Below are positions 1 through 10,960 of a DNA stretch of 64,000 nt, one piece after another. The DNA is from Paraspadella gotoi (Eukaryota > Chaetognatha). Below the pieces are notes generated by a model. It worked only from the letters and a program-made list of their open reading frames with translations. It made no database searches and was not told the origin of the DNA. The stretch covers positions 20,569,665 to 20,633,664 of the forward strand of contig CM119269.1 of the NCBI GenBank assembly GCA_051294375.1, in the 5' to 3' direction. A program made the translations under genes and the position numbers. Every line of letters begins with the position of its first letter. The first letter of the stretch is position 1.

Positions 1-67
1 ACAATAATCCAGATCCACTGACGACCCTCCATGTCAAAATCCTTTGGGTTTTGAGGAGGGAGGAGGG

Positions 68-141
<74 letters not shown>
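68..141. repeat. (GA)n microsatellite
   Basis: About 70 bases of nearly pure GA dinucleotides with occasional interruptions. Nothing coding is seen here. Confidence 0.95.
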
Positions 142-2040
142 AAATAATTTCGCAGCTTTGGGCCAGGAGAGAGTTTACTTTGATGATATGCTATTTTCTC
201 AGCTCATCGAGTAAATAGCGGTGATGATCAACTCGCTCAATTGCCTCTGTAGTATCAAAATAGTGTGTGATAGTGCTATTTTCAATGTTACCGAGGAATA
301 TGCCGCTTCGTCGCTCATCTTCCGCCATCTCACCTTTGCCGGATGATGTGCTTCTGCCTCTTCTGACCCGGGGTGATCGATGCCATGACTCGTTTTCTGA
401 CGTCGCTGCGATTCATTCCAACCCACGGATCCTCTGACCAGCATTCTCTCTTCTTCCTCCTCTTCCTCTTCCTCTCACCACGGCGCGCCGCTACGGAGAC
501 GGCGACGGCCGGCGCCGCCTCTCGCACGTCGGGGGCGTCATGTTTTCTTTTTTCCTTTTTTTTATTTTTCTGTTTTGTTTCGATTCGGTTTTCGGTTTTA
601 TTCGTTGAATATTTAGGGGATTTTACTTTTTCGTTGTTTATTTGTTTTTTGTTATATTTGTTTGTTTTTTTGTCTTTGGCGGGTTAGAGTTTCATGCGAT
701 CGGTTCTTTTTCTCGAATTCACCCTTAGCTTTAAGATATTGTTACAAGTTTAATTTGTTTTCAAATAGTTCTGATTTTTTTTCTGGCTTTTCAGGGATTT
801 TCTAAGTTAAGAAAAGCCTTTGTATCAAATTTATCGAAGTATTTTTATTTGAAGACTGAACGCGCCAGTGGTTTCCTGTCGCTTTCGCTGTTCTTATCCG
901 CGCGCCCCTGAAGAAAATACACGACGTCAGAACTTATACGTGATGCTTTTTTTTTTATAAATTTAAATTTATGTCTTCTGTCTGAGTGAAAAAGAAAAAA
1001 GAAATGTTGAGGTTTTGGAAAAGAATTTTTGATTTGAGAGCCTTTCTTTCGTCGAGCATATTTTATCGGTGTCGCCATCTTTAGCCAGGTGAAAAAAACG
1101 GCGTCGTTTTCAGGTCAAAACGGTCGAAGAATATAAATCCTCAAAACTCGTGGGCTTAAAAACCTACTTAAAGTCTTAAAAACCTACCGATTTTTCTAAA
1201 CGACAAAATCTGGATGAATTCTATAACTATGACTATAACTTGACTTATCAGTAATCAGTAATGGCCAAGATGTCACAAAGCAAAAAGATGAAAATCGGAA
1301 AATTTGAAAATCGCCACTGGGGGTGAACTATGAACTATTTGTCATTGGGTGAGGGCACTCAAAAAAATTAACATGGCTTTATATGGTTTTGAGGAAAACT
1401 TTATTCAAATTAGTTATTGAGCTATTATTAATAATAGTATTAAATTTATTTCCCGATCGGTACCCGTGGATCTCCTTGTAAGTAGATAGTGATAGAAAAA
1501 CAATGAAAAGAATAAATAATGAAAACGTAAGGAAGAAACGTTAAAAAAAAAGCTCACTCAAGAGGCGTTAATTTGGAGTCGACTCTTTTTTCCATTTCAT
1601 TTCATTTCAACTTCAATTCAGAATTTTATTTCATTTCAGAATTACATTATCCTCGGCTTATTTTAAAAAAAATTCGCTTCACTCAATTTCACCTAAATTT
1701 TTTTCCCTCGCAAAGAAACGAGTTTTCCTAAATTCTAAGCGTCTCTTATGGATCCCCGTTTTTTGGGGTTTTTTTTTTCAAATTCTTAGGGCGGCCATAT
1801 TTCGCCTCCGCCTTTTCACTTTTTTTTTTTACACGTCAGAAACTGCCACTGGTAAAAAGGCAAGGGGGGCAAATCCCGTCCTCGTTTTAAAGGGCGCAGT
1901 CACTATCGACATCGTGGTCGTCATCCTCGTCCTCATAACGTCGTCGTCATCGTGTTTAGCGCCAGCTGCAACGCTTTATTGCCCACGCCAGGACCATTCA
2001 AGCGATAATTGGTTTATGAAATTTGTACAACCGATATAAA
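142..2040. other. Intergenic stretch, no supported gene
   Basis: The only structured part is a GC- and CpG-rich patch at about 400-540, just downstream of an ATG at 300 that opens a 46-codon frame ending at a TGA near 437. This could be a 5' exon or promoter-proximal CpG patch, but no homologue, splice pairing or downstream exon was recognised. The rest (600-2040) is AT-rich with poly-T runs and no convincing exon. Confidence 0.5.
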
Positions 2041-2044
2041 ATTT

Positions 2045-2160
2045 TTCCATTCATCTAATAAACAAGCTATCTTGCCCCTGACTTTGGACAAGCTTTGGTG
2101 GTTTAAGGCCTCCATCACTCTTACAAGATAATGACATAGCAGGTCCCTGCAAGCTTTCAA
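2045..2160 (-). repeat. Dispersed repeat family R1, copy 1
   Basis: The reverse complement of this stretch matches about 57750-57880 almost base for base. The shared core runs from the 'gggacctgctatgtcattatc' block through 'caccaaag' to 'caggggcaagatagctt'. No coding frame or terminal repeat is visible, so the class of element is unknown. Confidence 0.8.
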
Positions 2161-2414
2161 TCAAGACTCTCTCACTGTTTGGTTTATTCACTCCCAGAGT
2201 ACCTGGCTTCCCTATCAATGAAGTTGTATATTAGATCGGAGAATACTATATTGTACTCCGACCAGCATCAAAATAAAAGGAGCTGAATTTTATATAATAT
2301 ATAATATATATATATATATTTTATAAATCATTTTCACCGCGCTCGTCTTCAATTTAATTTTTATTAGCCGTTTTGTGTCCTCCTCAGGCAGTCATATTGT
2401 TTGCCTCCTGATTT

Positions 2415-2545
2415 TGGTTAATATTTTCTATATCCATGGTTGGATTTACTTGAAACTTAACATTAACAATATTGCCATCATTCTATATTGGCCTGTTAAG
2501 AATTTATTAAAGAAATATCCGGCTTTTTTCGAGTTTAGTCCTAAA
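2415..2545 (+). repeat. Dispersed repeat family R2, copy 1
   Basis: This stretch matches 63622-63757 in direct orientation with scattered substitutions. Shared blocks include 'ttaatattttctatat', 'gaaacttaac' and 'aatattgccatcattcta'. The class is unknown. The short open frame across it is probably incidental. Confidence 0.75.
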
Positions 2546-2703
2546 TCTTTATCCCAAGGTCGTTACTAACGCTCACAAGTCACAACAGGTCTGAAACCGG
2601 TTATAAAAGTAAAAGAAATCTGTCAATGACGAGTGACCGGTTTATAACCGATCTGTTAGAAACATCAACAGATTTTTTATTATTTTAAGATAAACGTCCT
2701 AAA

Positions 2704-2843
2704 ATGATTTTCAGCAAGAAAGTTGCCGTTTTGGCGATCGTCATGTCATCATGATCTCTATCACTTACGGCACCGTTAGATACTGACACCCAGGAAGATG
2801 TTGTGAATACGCTCAAAGGTCTTCTCTCAGCCGCAATATTACG
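2704..2843 (+). pseudogene. Broken first exon of a small secreted peptide precursor
   Basis: The reading frame starts at the ATG at 2704 and opens with MIFSKKVAVLAIVM, closely resembling the start of the intact peptide gene at 7187 (MISSKKVAILAIVL). An in-frame TGA follows at codon 17. Beyond it the same frame continues as DTQEDVVNTLKGLL, matching DTQTIVRNKLRELL of the intact gene, and ends at a GT donor (CG|GTGAGT) in the equivalent place. The shared start, internal motif and donor show a duplicated gene. The stop, and the fact that no second exon encoding the basic C-terminus was found before the JmjC gene, suggest a pseudogene. A base-calling error at the stop cannot be excluded. Confidence 0.6.
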
Positions 2844-3317
2844 GTGAGTTTAAATGCTTACGGTTTATTATTTTACTCCTCAAAGATCCGTTTCCCAAAT
2901 TCCCTTTTTTAGTCTGCACGAAGAGATTGCAATATGTATCTTAAAGTTTATCCTTTGACAAAAACCATTCGATCTAAATCTTAAGCCAAATCTCATTTTT
3001 ATTCTTTGATTTATATCCTGAAGACAATATTCTCTGCCGAAGATCTGGCTATCTGAAACGACGACGAAGTATTGTATAATTTGAAAAAAAAAAAAGCCGC
3101 CAATCAATAAATTTAAAATATTTGAAGTAGGAGCGATACAAGATGACAAGAATCAATACATAGTTTTATGAAAATTAAAAAAATTACGGGAAAGTGATGT
3201 TCTAAGAAAACAGGATGAATTAGAATTAAAAGTTAAATGAAATAATGAACAAGATTGAATTGATATGCTTAATCGAAATGATTTTTTTTTTTACTGCAGA
3301 TTTACCAACCGTCAACT
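2844..3317. other. Intergenic stretch between peptide relic and JmjC gene
   Basis: AT-rich sequence with a poly-A run near 3083 and a poly-T run near 3283. A second exon of the peptide relic was looked for and not found. It should hold the 5' flank and promoter of the JmjC gene, but no regulatory element could be identified. Confidence 0.4.
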
Positions 3318-6300
3318 ATGTTTCGCTTTCCAACATTTTTCTTGTCCCTGAATCTCGTTTTCGGAATTGACAAGCCTCATTTAGGTAAGTTAAATGTTAT
3401 TAAATAACTCTCACAGTCTTTTAAAATCACAGAAATATTTCAAAAGTGGAAAACTAAGGATAATCATAATGAAAGAATTTCATGATCTTACTTTAACCAT
3501 TTTTTTACGCCGAAATAATTTTTCAATTCGCCATCGCTTCGAATTCCTCGTCTCAGGCCATATGAAGCCATTCGGCCACCCCGACGCCGGAAACCGTATC
3601 CTCGTCGAGGAGACAACCGGGTTTTTGCCTCCGTCAAAGTTTTTCTCTGATTTCGTGGAGCCGCTTCGTCCGCTCATCTTCCGCGGAGGCTACAATGAAA
3701 CGAGGGCCTTCAGGCTTTGGGAGGATGGCTATCTCAAGTAAAAATTGAAGATGAACTTTCAACCTCGATTACAAATCTAAATCGAATCCAGGGCGCACGA
3801 AAGGAAATCAACTTATAAACAATTTTAACAGTTGTGAGCGAGTATATTTGAGTAGAGGCCTAGTTTCGTAGCTGGATATATGGTTATCATAATTGAATGA
3901 GAGTTACAATCTCATTGTTGATCGTCTTTACAAAATTCTTTGAGAAACTTTTTCTTTTCCCTTCTTTTTTTTTTTTTGCCCTAGAAACTTGAAAGATCCC
4001 GACCACACGACGGTGGTTGTTGAGTCGGCGAAGAAAGAAATCCGAGATCAGCAACTCTACGTGATCCCTCTTGATTTCTTTTTCGACCACTACACGGAGC
4101 TCCCTGTTTATCTGGTCCACAAATGCCCCGCGCATCTTCGCCCGGACACGCCCATTCCCGGTTCCATTCAGGCAGCTCTTTGTACTCTTATTATAGTTTT
4201 ATGCACGGTCGATAATTAAAGAAAGTTTTTAAACTTTTTTTTATTTCGTTGTAATGGTATAGAAATTAAAAAAATAAAATAGATATAAACATTGTCATAA
4301 AGTATTAATGAAAGAGAAACAAGATCGGTTCATCCAATGTGTTTCGCCGCATTGACTTTATTTTTGCGTGTATTTCTCGTTATGACGTTACATGACATGA
4401 CATGACGCGACATGACATGACTACAATAACTTTCTTAACCTTTCTTATTTCATCTTTTATCCTTTATAGTCCCTCTTGCCTTATAATAACATAGCAAGCT
4501 TTAATCAATATTTTTCTCCAGTGTCCGGAGCTCTTTCCTTTCTTCTCCTCCAATCAAATTTGGATGTCGAGCGGCGGGACCAGCGGATTCGTACACACGG
4601 ATCTCTTCGACAACATCAACTGCGTCGTTAGGGGCTACAAACAATTTGTCATCGTTGACCCAAGAAAGTGAGTTGCCTCTTCTTTTTCTTTTATGTACGT
4701 AAAATGTCGTACATGTCAATAAACTCGTTTGAAAAGTAACTGTAATGAAAAACGTATATAAATATTTTTTATAACATTCAAATTTNNNNNNNNNNTACAA
4801 TAACTTTCTTAACCTTTCTTATTTCATCTTTTATCCTTTATAGTCCCTCTTGCCTTATAATAACATAGCAAGCTTTAATCAATATTTTTCTCCAGTGTCC
4901 GGAGCTCTTTCCTTTCTTCTCCTCCAATCAAATTTGGATGTCGAGCGGCGGGACCAGCGGATTCGTACACACGGATCTCTTCGACAACATCAACTGCGTC
5001 GTTAGGGGCTACAAACAATTTGTCATCGTTGACCCAAGAAAGTGAGTTGCCTCTTCTTTTTCTTTTATGTACGTNNNNNNNNNNNNNNNNNNNNNNNNNT
5101 ATAATGCAAAATTTCGGTGACGGAATTCTATTTCGCCAACGTCTCCGCCGGAGATTGCCTCTACATCCCTTTCAATTTCATTCATCAAGTCAGATCCTTC
5201 GAGAGGAACATCGCCGTCAACGTCTTTTGGAAGCGGGAGGCGGTGGAACAGGTCGGAGAATGGGACGGAAACAAAAATTGTTAATTAGAAAACTATTTTC
5301 GTCCTTTCCTTTCCCGTTAACTTCTCGGTCCAGTTTTCCAATGTGAAGGCCGTTTAAAAGTTTTAAAACTTGAATCTTATTTTCTAAAATCCAGGGGGAA
5401 AGTTATTAACTTACTTTTGAAAGTAATGTGCGAGTCTCATTCACCTTTTAACTACCTCGCTAACTGGTTTGACAAAAATAACAAGTCCGAATTAAATGAA
5501 ACAAGAAAATTGAAAGTAGATCAGAATTCATGATTTTTTTATTCTTTGTTTTTTTTGTAAATCGCTTCAGCGATTGACTTTACCCTTGAATTTCGGTCAT
5601 TTTTTTTCTTTTTTTTTTTTAGTCCGTCATTTTATTTTCTTCCCCTCATCAAATTTTTAAAAAATCACTGCTCCCAAACAGATGGCCCGATTTTTATCAA
5701 ATTTATGCTAAACTCTTTATAATACAATTCGTTGTTAAAAACAAATTGTTTTTCTCCTAAATGCTAAACTCTTTATATTTCAATAAAATTTAATTTATTT
5801 TTAAAAGGTTTATAAAAATTCAAGTATACAGGGTGAATTTTAGGTCCGATATGAGTTTTTCTCCTTTAATGGCTTATATAAAGTAGCGCGTTTTTTTTTT
5901 TTTTTTTTTTATTTATTTTTTTTTGCACATAACTGTACATGGTACACAATTGTACAGTGTACAATACCTCAGCCTGACCTAAAAAAAAAGCCCATCCCCC
6001 ACACAAAAGAAATCGTGCATGAACCCAACGAACGGTGTTTAATTCTATCTCTAAAGGCGAACTTGACCGCTTGCTCCGGAGTCAAATCCATGAACCAAAG
6101 TCTCACCTTCGCTGACGTCGTCTTGGACGAAGAAAGAGTTGGCGGCCTCAAGGAGTTCGTCGGCAAAGTCGTCGACGATCACGACCAACTCACGTTACAG
6201 ACTTACTGGGAGAGCCACATGACTGACACTTTCGCCGACAGATACATTTTGGAAGGTGAGATTTGTGGGAAGGACGGAAAGTGAACTTTGTCTTGCAGGA

Positions 6301-6799
6301 AAAGTGGTTTAGAGTGATAATGATGACTAGCAAAGTAAGTTGAGCGAATGATGCGTGAGGTGAATCGGCCAATTCAATTGCTTAAACTGAACAGTTACTG
6401 CGGCTCAAATAATATTTTGTAACTTGAAAAAACATTTTTTTAAAAATAAAATAATAGTTTGAATGTTTTTTAAGGGATATAGTATATCGCTAAAGCGATC
6501 TACAATAACAATCTTTCTTTCCACACCCTCACAATATAGACGCGCCTGCAGACTTGGAAGCTCGCGCATTCTCTCTTTTCCGGCAACGAGTCTTTGAACG
6601 ACTCGATAGAGACCGAGACGGGGAAATCGTCGACGAGGAGTTGGAGAAGTTGAACGAGGAGGATTGGAGGGAGTTGGAAAGGGGATTCGCTGATGTGGAG
6701 GAGGTGGTGGACGAGGCCGTGGAATTGAAGAAAAGGACAGAAATGTTGGACAAGAATGAGGAAGAGGAAGAAGGGAAGAAGATGAAAGAGGAGTTGTGA
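3318..6799 (+). CDS. Secreted/ER-lumenal JmjC (cupin-like) oxygenase with C-terminal EF-hand
   Basis: Multi-exon gene. Proposed exons are 3318-3384, 3557-3737, 3985-4171, 4522-4667 (repeated at 4896-5041 by a local assembly duplication), one or more exons lost in the gap before 5100, then about 5112-5251, 6057-6255 and 6540-6799. Phases agree wherever both sides are visible. Exon 1 encodes a short hydrophobic signal peptide (MFRFPTFFLSLNLVFG). Exon 4 carries SSGGTSGFVHTD, giving the iron ligands His170 and Asp172. The exon after the gap carries YIPFNFIHQVRSFERN, giving the third His, followed by NIAVNVFW typical of the JmjC barrel. The last exon has a canonical EF-hand loop (DRDRDGEIVDEE), then an acidic coiled tail ending KEEL, a plausible KDEL-type ER retrieval signal. 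The family uses Fe(II) and 2-oxoglutarate to hydroxylate a protein or other substrate; the substrate here is unknown. The intron after 4171 would need a GC donor, and the exon end may be damaged by assembly. Confidence 0.8.
4421..5099. repeat. Local direct duplication around two assembly gaps
   Basis: Bases from about 4421 to 4719 recur almost identically at 4796-5074. The two copies are separated by a 10-N gap (4786-4795), and the second ends in a 25-N gap (5075-5099). Both copies contain the whole iron-ligand exon of the JmjC gene. The inverted arm near 16.0-16.3 kb has this block only once and continues without a gap. The duplication is therefore most simply a gap-filling artefact, not an exon duplication. 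Confidence 0.85.
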
Positions 6800-7186
6800 A
6801 GGATTGTGAAATTTAAACTCATGCAGTCACGGATTAAACACGGATTAAACACCTGCAGGAAAAATTAATGAAGACATTTTTTTATAAAGGTTTAGGAATT
6901 TTTTTATTATTTTTCGGGATAATCAACCGGTTTCTCGTTTAACCAGGAGCTGTCCCGGGTTTTTTAGTCGGTTTCTCATTCAACACTAAATCCTGTGAAG
7001 AAAATTTCAAAACTGTTTTTATTACTTTTTCAGACATTTTTTTAAACGGCCTTTTATTTTATATCATCAGAAAAACTCGTATTTATACTCTGAAACTAAT
7101 CTCTTTTGTCACAACCCTTCCCATTGTACAGATGCAACGATACAATTCTTTTTTTACCCTAATTTTTAGTAAAAACCATTAACAAA

Positions 7187-7543
7187 ATGATTTCTTCGAA
7201 AAAAGTCGCGATTCTTGCAATTGTTCTAATAATGATCGCCTTCACTTGCGGGACGGGCCGAAACCCTTTGGTCGACTCGGACACCCAAACTATTGTGCGG
7301 AATAAGCTGAGAGAACTCCTGAAATCAAGGAATATCGGTAAGTCAATAAAAAAAAAAATTTGACCATTTTAGTATACAAAAGGCTATTTTTAATCACTAT
7401 GATGGACCAGGTGATGAGGTAAAAACGTTTTCTATCTTTAACGGGTTCAATTAAATTGTTTTATATTTTTTTTAGAACCAGACGAGCAGGTGGTTCGAAA
7501 GAGAGCCATTTGGTCGCGCCGAAGAAGAAGAAATTCCGGATGA
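7187..7543 (+). CDS. Small secreted basic peptide precursor (72 aa)
   Basis: Two exons, 7187-7337 and 7476-7543, join in phase (G|AA) through a GTAAGT donor and a TTTTAG acceptor. The product starts MISSKKVAILAIVLIMIAF, a clear signal peptide with a probable cleavage site near residues 22-25. A short propeptide rich in acidic and amide residues follows (NPLVDSDTQ...), then a helix-like stretch (RNKLRELLKSRNIE). It ends with a tribasic RKR site followed by AIWSRRRRRNSG and a stop. This layout suits a neuropeptide-like or cationic antimicrobial precursor; neither is proven. There is no cysteine in the predicted mature part. A broken relative lies at 2704, and the inverted arm carries an indel-damaged copy at about 13.37-13.73 kb. 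No homologue was recognised. Confidence 0.6.
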
Positions 7544-8590
7544 ATCGAACAAAATCGACGAAGCAATTTAATTTAGTTTATTATCTACCACAAATGAATT
7601 ATCGGTTAAATGATATGATTCAACTGTTGTATGAGTAAAGGAAATGCAGTCAATGTATAAAAATTGAAAAAAATTTATTGTGAATAAAGACAGAATTAAT
7701 ATCATTTAAAAAAATATATAAAAGAAATTGTATGGACCCGCTTGTAATTGGAGCTGTTTGACGTCGTTGTACCATCGGTGATAGGAGAAACTATAAATGT
7801 GGAATTGTTGAAATATATATTCTTAAGTTTTCTGAGTTTTATAATAAATCTAAAACGATATATTACACGATGTTTTTGGTATTTTCTCATCGCTCGTCAC
7901 GTTTAAATTAAAATCGGCGATTAATTTAACTAATTTTTTTTTCATCTCAGAAGCTGAGAAAATTATGTCGTTAAACTTCATAAGGCTGCAGATACTTGGT
8001 GTTGTTAAAAACTGTAGACCCGGTTATAAAAAAGACGGAAAAAACTGACCATTCAGAACAGGAAATCAATAGACATAACGATGAATGAAATAAAGACAAT
8101 CCCCTAAACAACTTATCATATTCGAAACATATACATATCAAATTTTAAATAGCTTGTTGAGTTTTTCACCGCTAAAAATAAAAGAAATATGCCAATAATA
8201 CTAAATTAATGAATAAATAGATTAATGAATGGTTTTCTCGGGCATCTCGGGAACGAAAAGCGCGAGTTACCATTCATCAAGTCTGAGGCCATTTGTTTCT
8301 TGGCTCATTAAGTCCCGAGTCCGGAGGCGTTAATCCCTTGGAAAAAACGACAATAACAACAACAACAACGATAATTATTTGAACTATTTAAACACAACGA
8401 AACGAAAGGAAATAACGATGTTGAACTAAACTAAACCAACGTGAAAAGCCAAAAGGAAAACTACATTAACAGTTTAGCTAAGAATATTTATAAAAATCGC
8501 GGGAAAAAAAGAATTTTAAATAAAAGCAATTTAAGGACAAAACTGACTTTCGCAAAATTGAAAATTTTTAATTCTGCAAATTAAGAGTTT
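7544..8590. other. AT-rich intergenic stretch
   Basis: No coding exon could be supported. The 3' flank of the peptide gene has AATAAA-type signals ('gaataaag' near 7681). The rest is AT-rich sequence mirrored in the inverted arm at about 12.3-13.3 kb. Confidence 0.4.
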
Positions 8591-8593
8591 ATA

Positions 8594-9443
8594 TCAACTG
8601 GCAAAACATGGTTGTAACCGCGATGCCGTCACTCGAAACCGGCCGATCGCGATGAGCGTCGCTTTGTTGAAGGCGCCGGCGCCATAACGGTGGACGACTC
8701 TAACGGGGTATTTCGGGATTTGACGCTGGAGGGAAGCAGATGGAGGAGTTGAGAAAAATCGCTGGTCGAAAGCCAAATGGAGAAGGTTTGAGGAGTAGAG
8801 TGATGTGAAAATAATAAAATTTTATAAAACGAAATTATAGCATATAGAATATGAAAACAAAAACCAATAAAATATTTTGTTAAATTTATTTTTTTTTATT
8901 TTATACACAGTGGGAACCAGTGAGTTTATATTTTATATAGTAATAAGTATATAATAGCTAAAATTTCAAAATGCAAATTTTTAAATTTTAAGATCGGATT
9001 TGGATTCCTGGCAAAAAGTTGATTGATATAAGAAAATATAATTCTTTTTCAAAATTGTTTTTATTAAGTTGGTCAAAAATGTAAAAAAAACTATTTTTAT
9101 GACCATATACTATAATATGCATTCGAAGCATCTTATGGTTTACTAATTTATGCATACGTACGGTTCCAGCGAGGGACTCCCCAGCGTCTGCTACGAGAAA
9201 ACTTCGGTTAGAGAATACTTGGATTTCCATTGAGACGTTGGCGTTTCCCCCGCGAGATGAGTTGATCAAGTTGGCTGAAGAACGATGAAATAGTAAAAGA
9301 TAAAAGCCAAAAAGAATTCGACCTGCTATGGAAAAAATGTGGTTGTACGTAATGATTATGTATGCAGAGAAAATGTTTAAAAAACATATAGGTAGAGGAA
9401 GCAACTTGTATCCTCTCCGGCCATTTTTTTTTTTTATGTCCAC
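8594..9443 (-). CDS. Possible minus-strand exons of an unrecognised gene
   Basis: Two stretches look more exon-like than their surroundings on the minus strand. One, ending at a GTACGT donor near 9163, encodes SSRGGNANVSMEIQVFSNRS and then FLVADAGESLAGT, with an N-glycosylation-type site and a preceding hydrophobic segment. The other begins after a CCTCCAG acceptor near 8735 and encodes RQIPKYPVRVVHRYGAG and then AFNKATLIAIGRF. Codon use is balanced and GC is raised in both. No domain was recognised, the exon phases were not proved to join, and no complete frame was built. The inverted arm has damaged copies at about 11.58-11.75 and 12.18-12.31 kb on the plus strand. Confidence 0.3.
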
Positions 9444-9921
9444 AATACATAAGGTACCTCTCTCTAATTTTATACCTGACTTTCTCGTCTTTCTGTCACA
9501 CTAACTTTTAAATGCGATTAAGATTCGTAAATATCTTCTTGAAATACGTTAAAAAAACATATAAATATGAATCTAACCATTATAATTAATGATTCTCTTA
9601 ATGATTTTAAAAATGAATGAGTTTGTTTTGTCCAAAATTCTGCTTCGAGAACCAGTTATTTACTGGCAATATTTAAAAATAATTTCGCGAGGAGCCTTTG
9701 TCCTTTGACAATATCTTGTTCCTTGTCGCGCTTTTAATGCCGCTCCAAAATGTAAAAAAGAAAATTTACATTTTTCTTTGTGTTAAAAAAAAAATCATCA
9801 AAATTAATTAAAATTCTATTGAAAAGGTTTTACTCCACCAATGCGTCGGCGAAATATTCATTTTTCAGGTTGCTTTTGTTTTAAATTTAGAAGTTTGAGA
9901 GTTCTTTAAGTTTTAAGATGT

Positions 9922-10010
9922 ATCTCTCTCTCTCTCTCTCTCACTCACTCACTCACTCACTCACTCACTCACTCACTCACTGACTCACTCACTCACTCAC
10001 TCACTCACTC
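9922..10010. repeat. (CT)n followed by (CACT)n microsatellite
   Basis: About 20 bases of CT repeats run directly into about 17 CACT units with one interruption. The mirror image is at 10861-10990 in the right arm. Confidence 0.95.
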
Positions 10011-10389
10011 CTCTATTATTGTTACCATATCCCGTTCGTGTCGGATTCAAAGATTGCAATCGACTGAAACAAATAGTCGATAAACTATATAAGGGATCGC
10101 TACTAATTTATATTTTTAAAAACTGTTTTCGCCATCGTTCTGCAATGCGTTTCACTAACTGTATGCTATTGAGTATCGTTTCCTTTTTAATGCACACTGC
10201 ACACTGTGCAGTGTGCACAGTGTATATTGAGCAATGTGTACGACTACGCCGCTGCTATGCAGTGTGTGTCTCGCCGTTATTGCCACTTCCATCCCGATTC
10301 TCCGCGCCAGCGATTTTAAAAATGCGAAGTATGTTAAATTCTGAGAGGTTGGAAAGGTTACGGGTAGGTTTTACAGGTGAAACTAGAAT

Positions 10390-10429
10390 TTAGAATCTCT
10401 CTCTCAATCTCTCTCTCTCTCATAAGAAG

Positions 10430-10478
<49 letters not shown>

Positions 10479-10480
10479 AG
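10390..10480. repeat. Centre of the palindrome: (CT)n / (GA)n spacer
   Basis: The left side reads 'aactagaatttagaatctctctctc' and the right side ends 'gagagagattctaaattctagtt', an exact mirror. The unpaired middle is only about 15-20 bases near 10421-10437. An array of CT facing GA could snap back on itself. Confidence 0.85.
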
Positions 10481-10922
10481 AGAGAGATTCTAAATTCTAG
10501 TTTCACCTGTAAAACCTACCCGTTAACCTTTCCAACCTCTGAATATAACATACTTCGCATTTTAAAATCGCTGGCGCGGAGAATCTGGGATGGAAGTGGC
10601 AATAACGGCGAGAACCACACTGCATAGCAGCGCGAGTCGTAACATTGCTCAATATACACTGTAACACTGCACAGTGTGCAGTGTGCATTAAAAAGAACGA
10701 TACTCAAATAGCATAACAGTTGTGAAGCATTGCAGACGATGGCGAAAACAGTTTTTAAAATATAAATTAGTAGCGATCCCTTATATAGTTTATCGACTAT
10801 TTGTTTCAGTCGATTGCAATCTTTGAATCCGACACGAACGGGATATGGTAACAATAAGAGAGGAGTGAGTGAGTGAGTGAGTGAGTGAGTGAGTGAGTGA
10901 GTGAGTGATGTGAGTGGATGAG

Positions 10923-10960
<38 letters not shown>

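Larger units (their letters stand above)
3947..10420. repeat. Left arm of a ~6.5-kb inverted repeat
   Basis: From about 3947 to 10420 the sequence is matched in reverse complement by about 10438-17066. Examples are the block at 10080-10120 (tatataagggatcgctacta) mirrored at 10765-10795, the EF-hand exon at 6540-6799 mirrored at 14.1-14.37 kb, and the (CACT)n array at 9942-10010 mirrored at 10863-10908. The centre is a (CT)n/(GA)n spacer. The left arm keeps open reading frames, so it is the cleaner copy. Confidence 0.9.

Noticed and set aside
3887-4135. Minus-strand frame opposite the JmjC exon
   Set aside because: The plus strand is in phase with neighbouring JmjC exons; the minus frame is its shadow.
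4896-5041. Real tandem exon duplication in the JmjC gene
   Set aside because: The copies are nearly identical including intron sequence, both touch N-gaps, and the other arm has only one.
10185-10225. Short palindrome around gcacactgtgcagtgtgc as an operator or binding site
   Set aside because: It is a simple local inverted repeat in AT-rich DNA with no adjacent gene; nothing further supports regulation.
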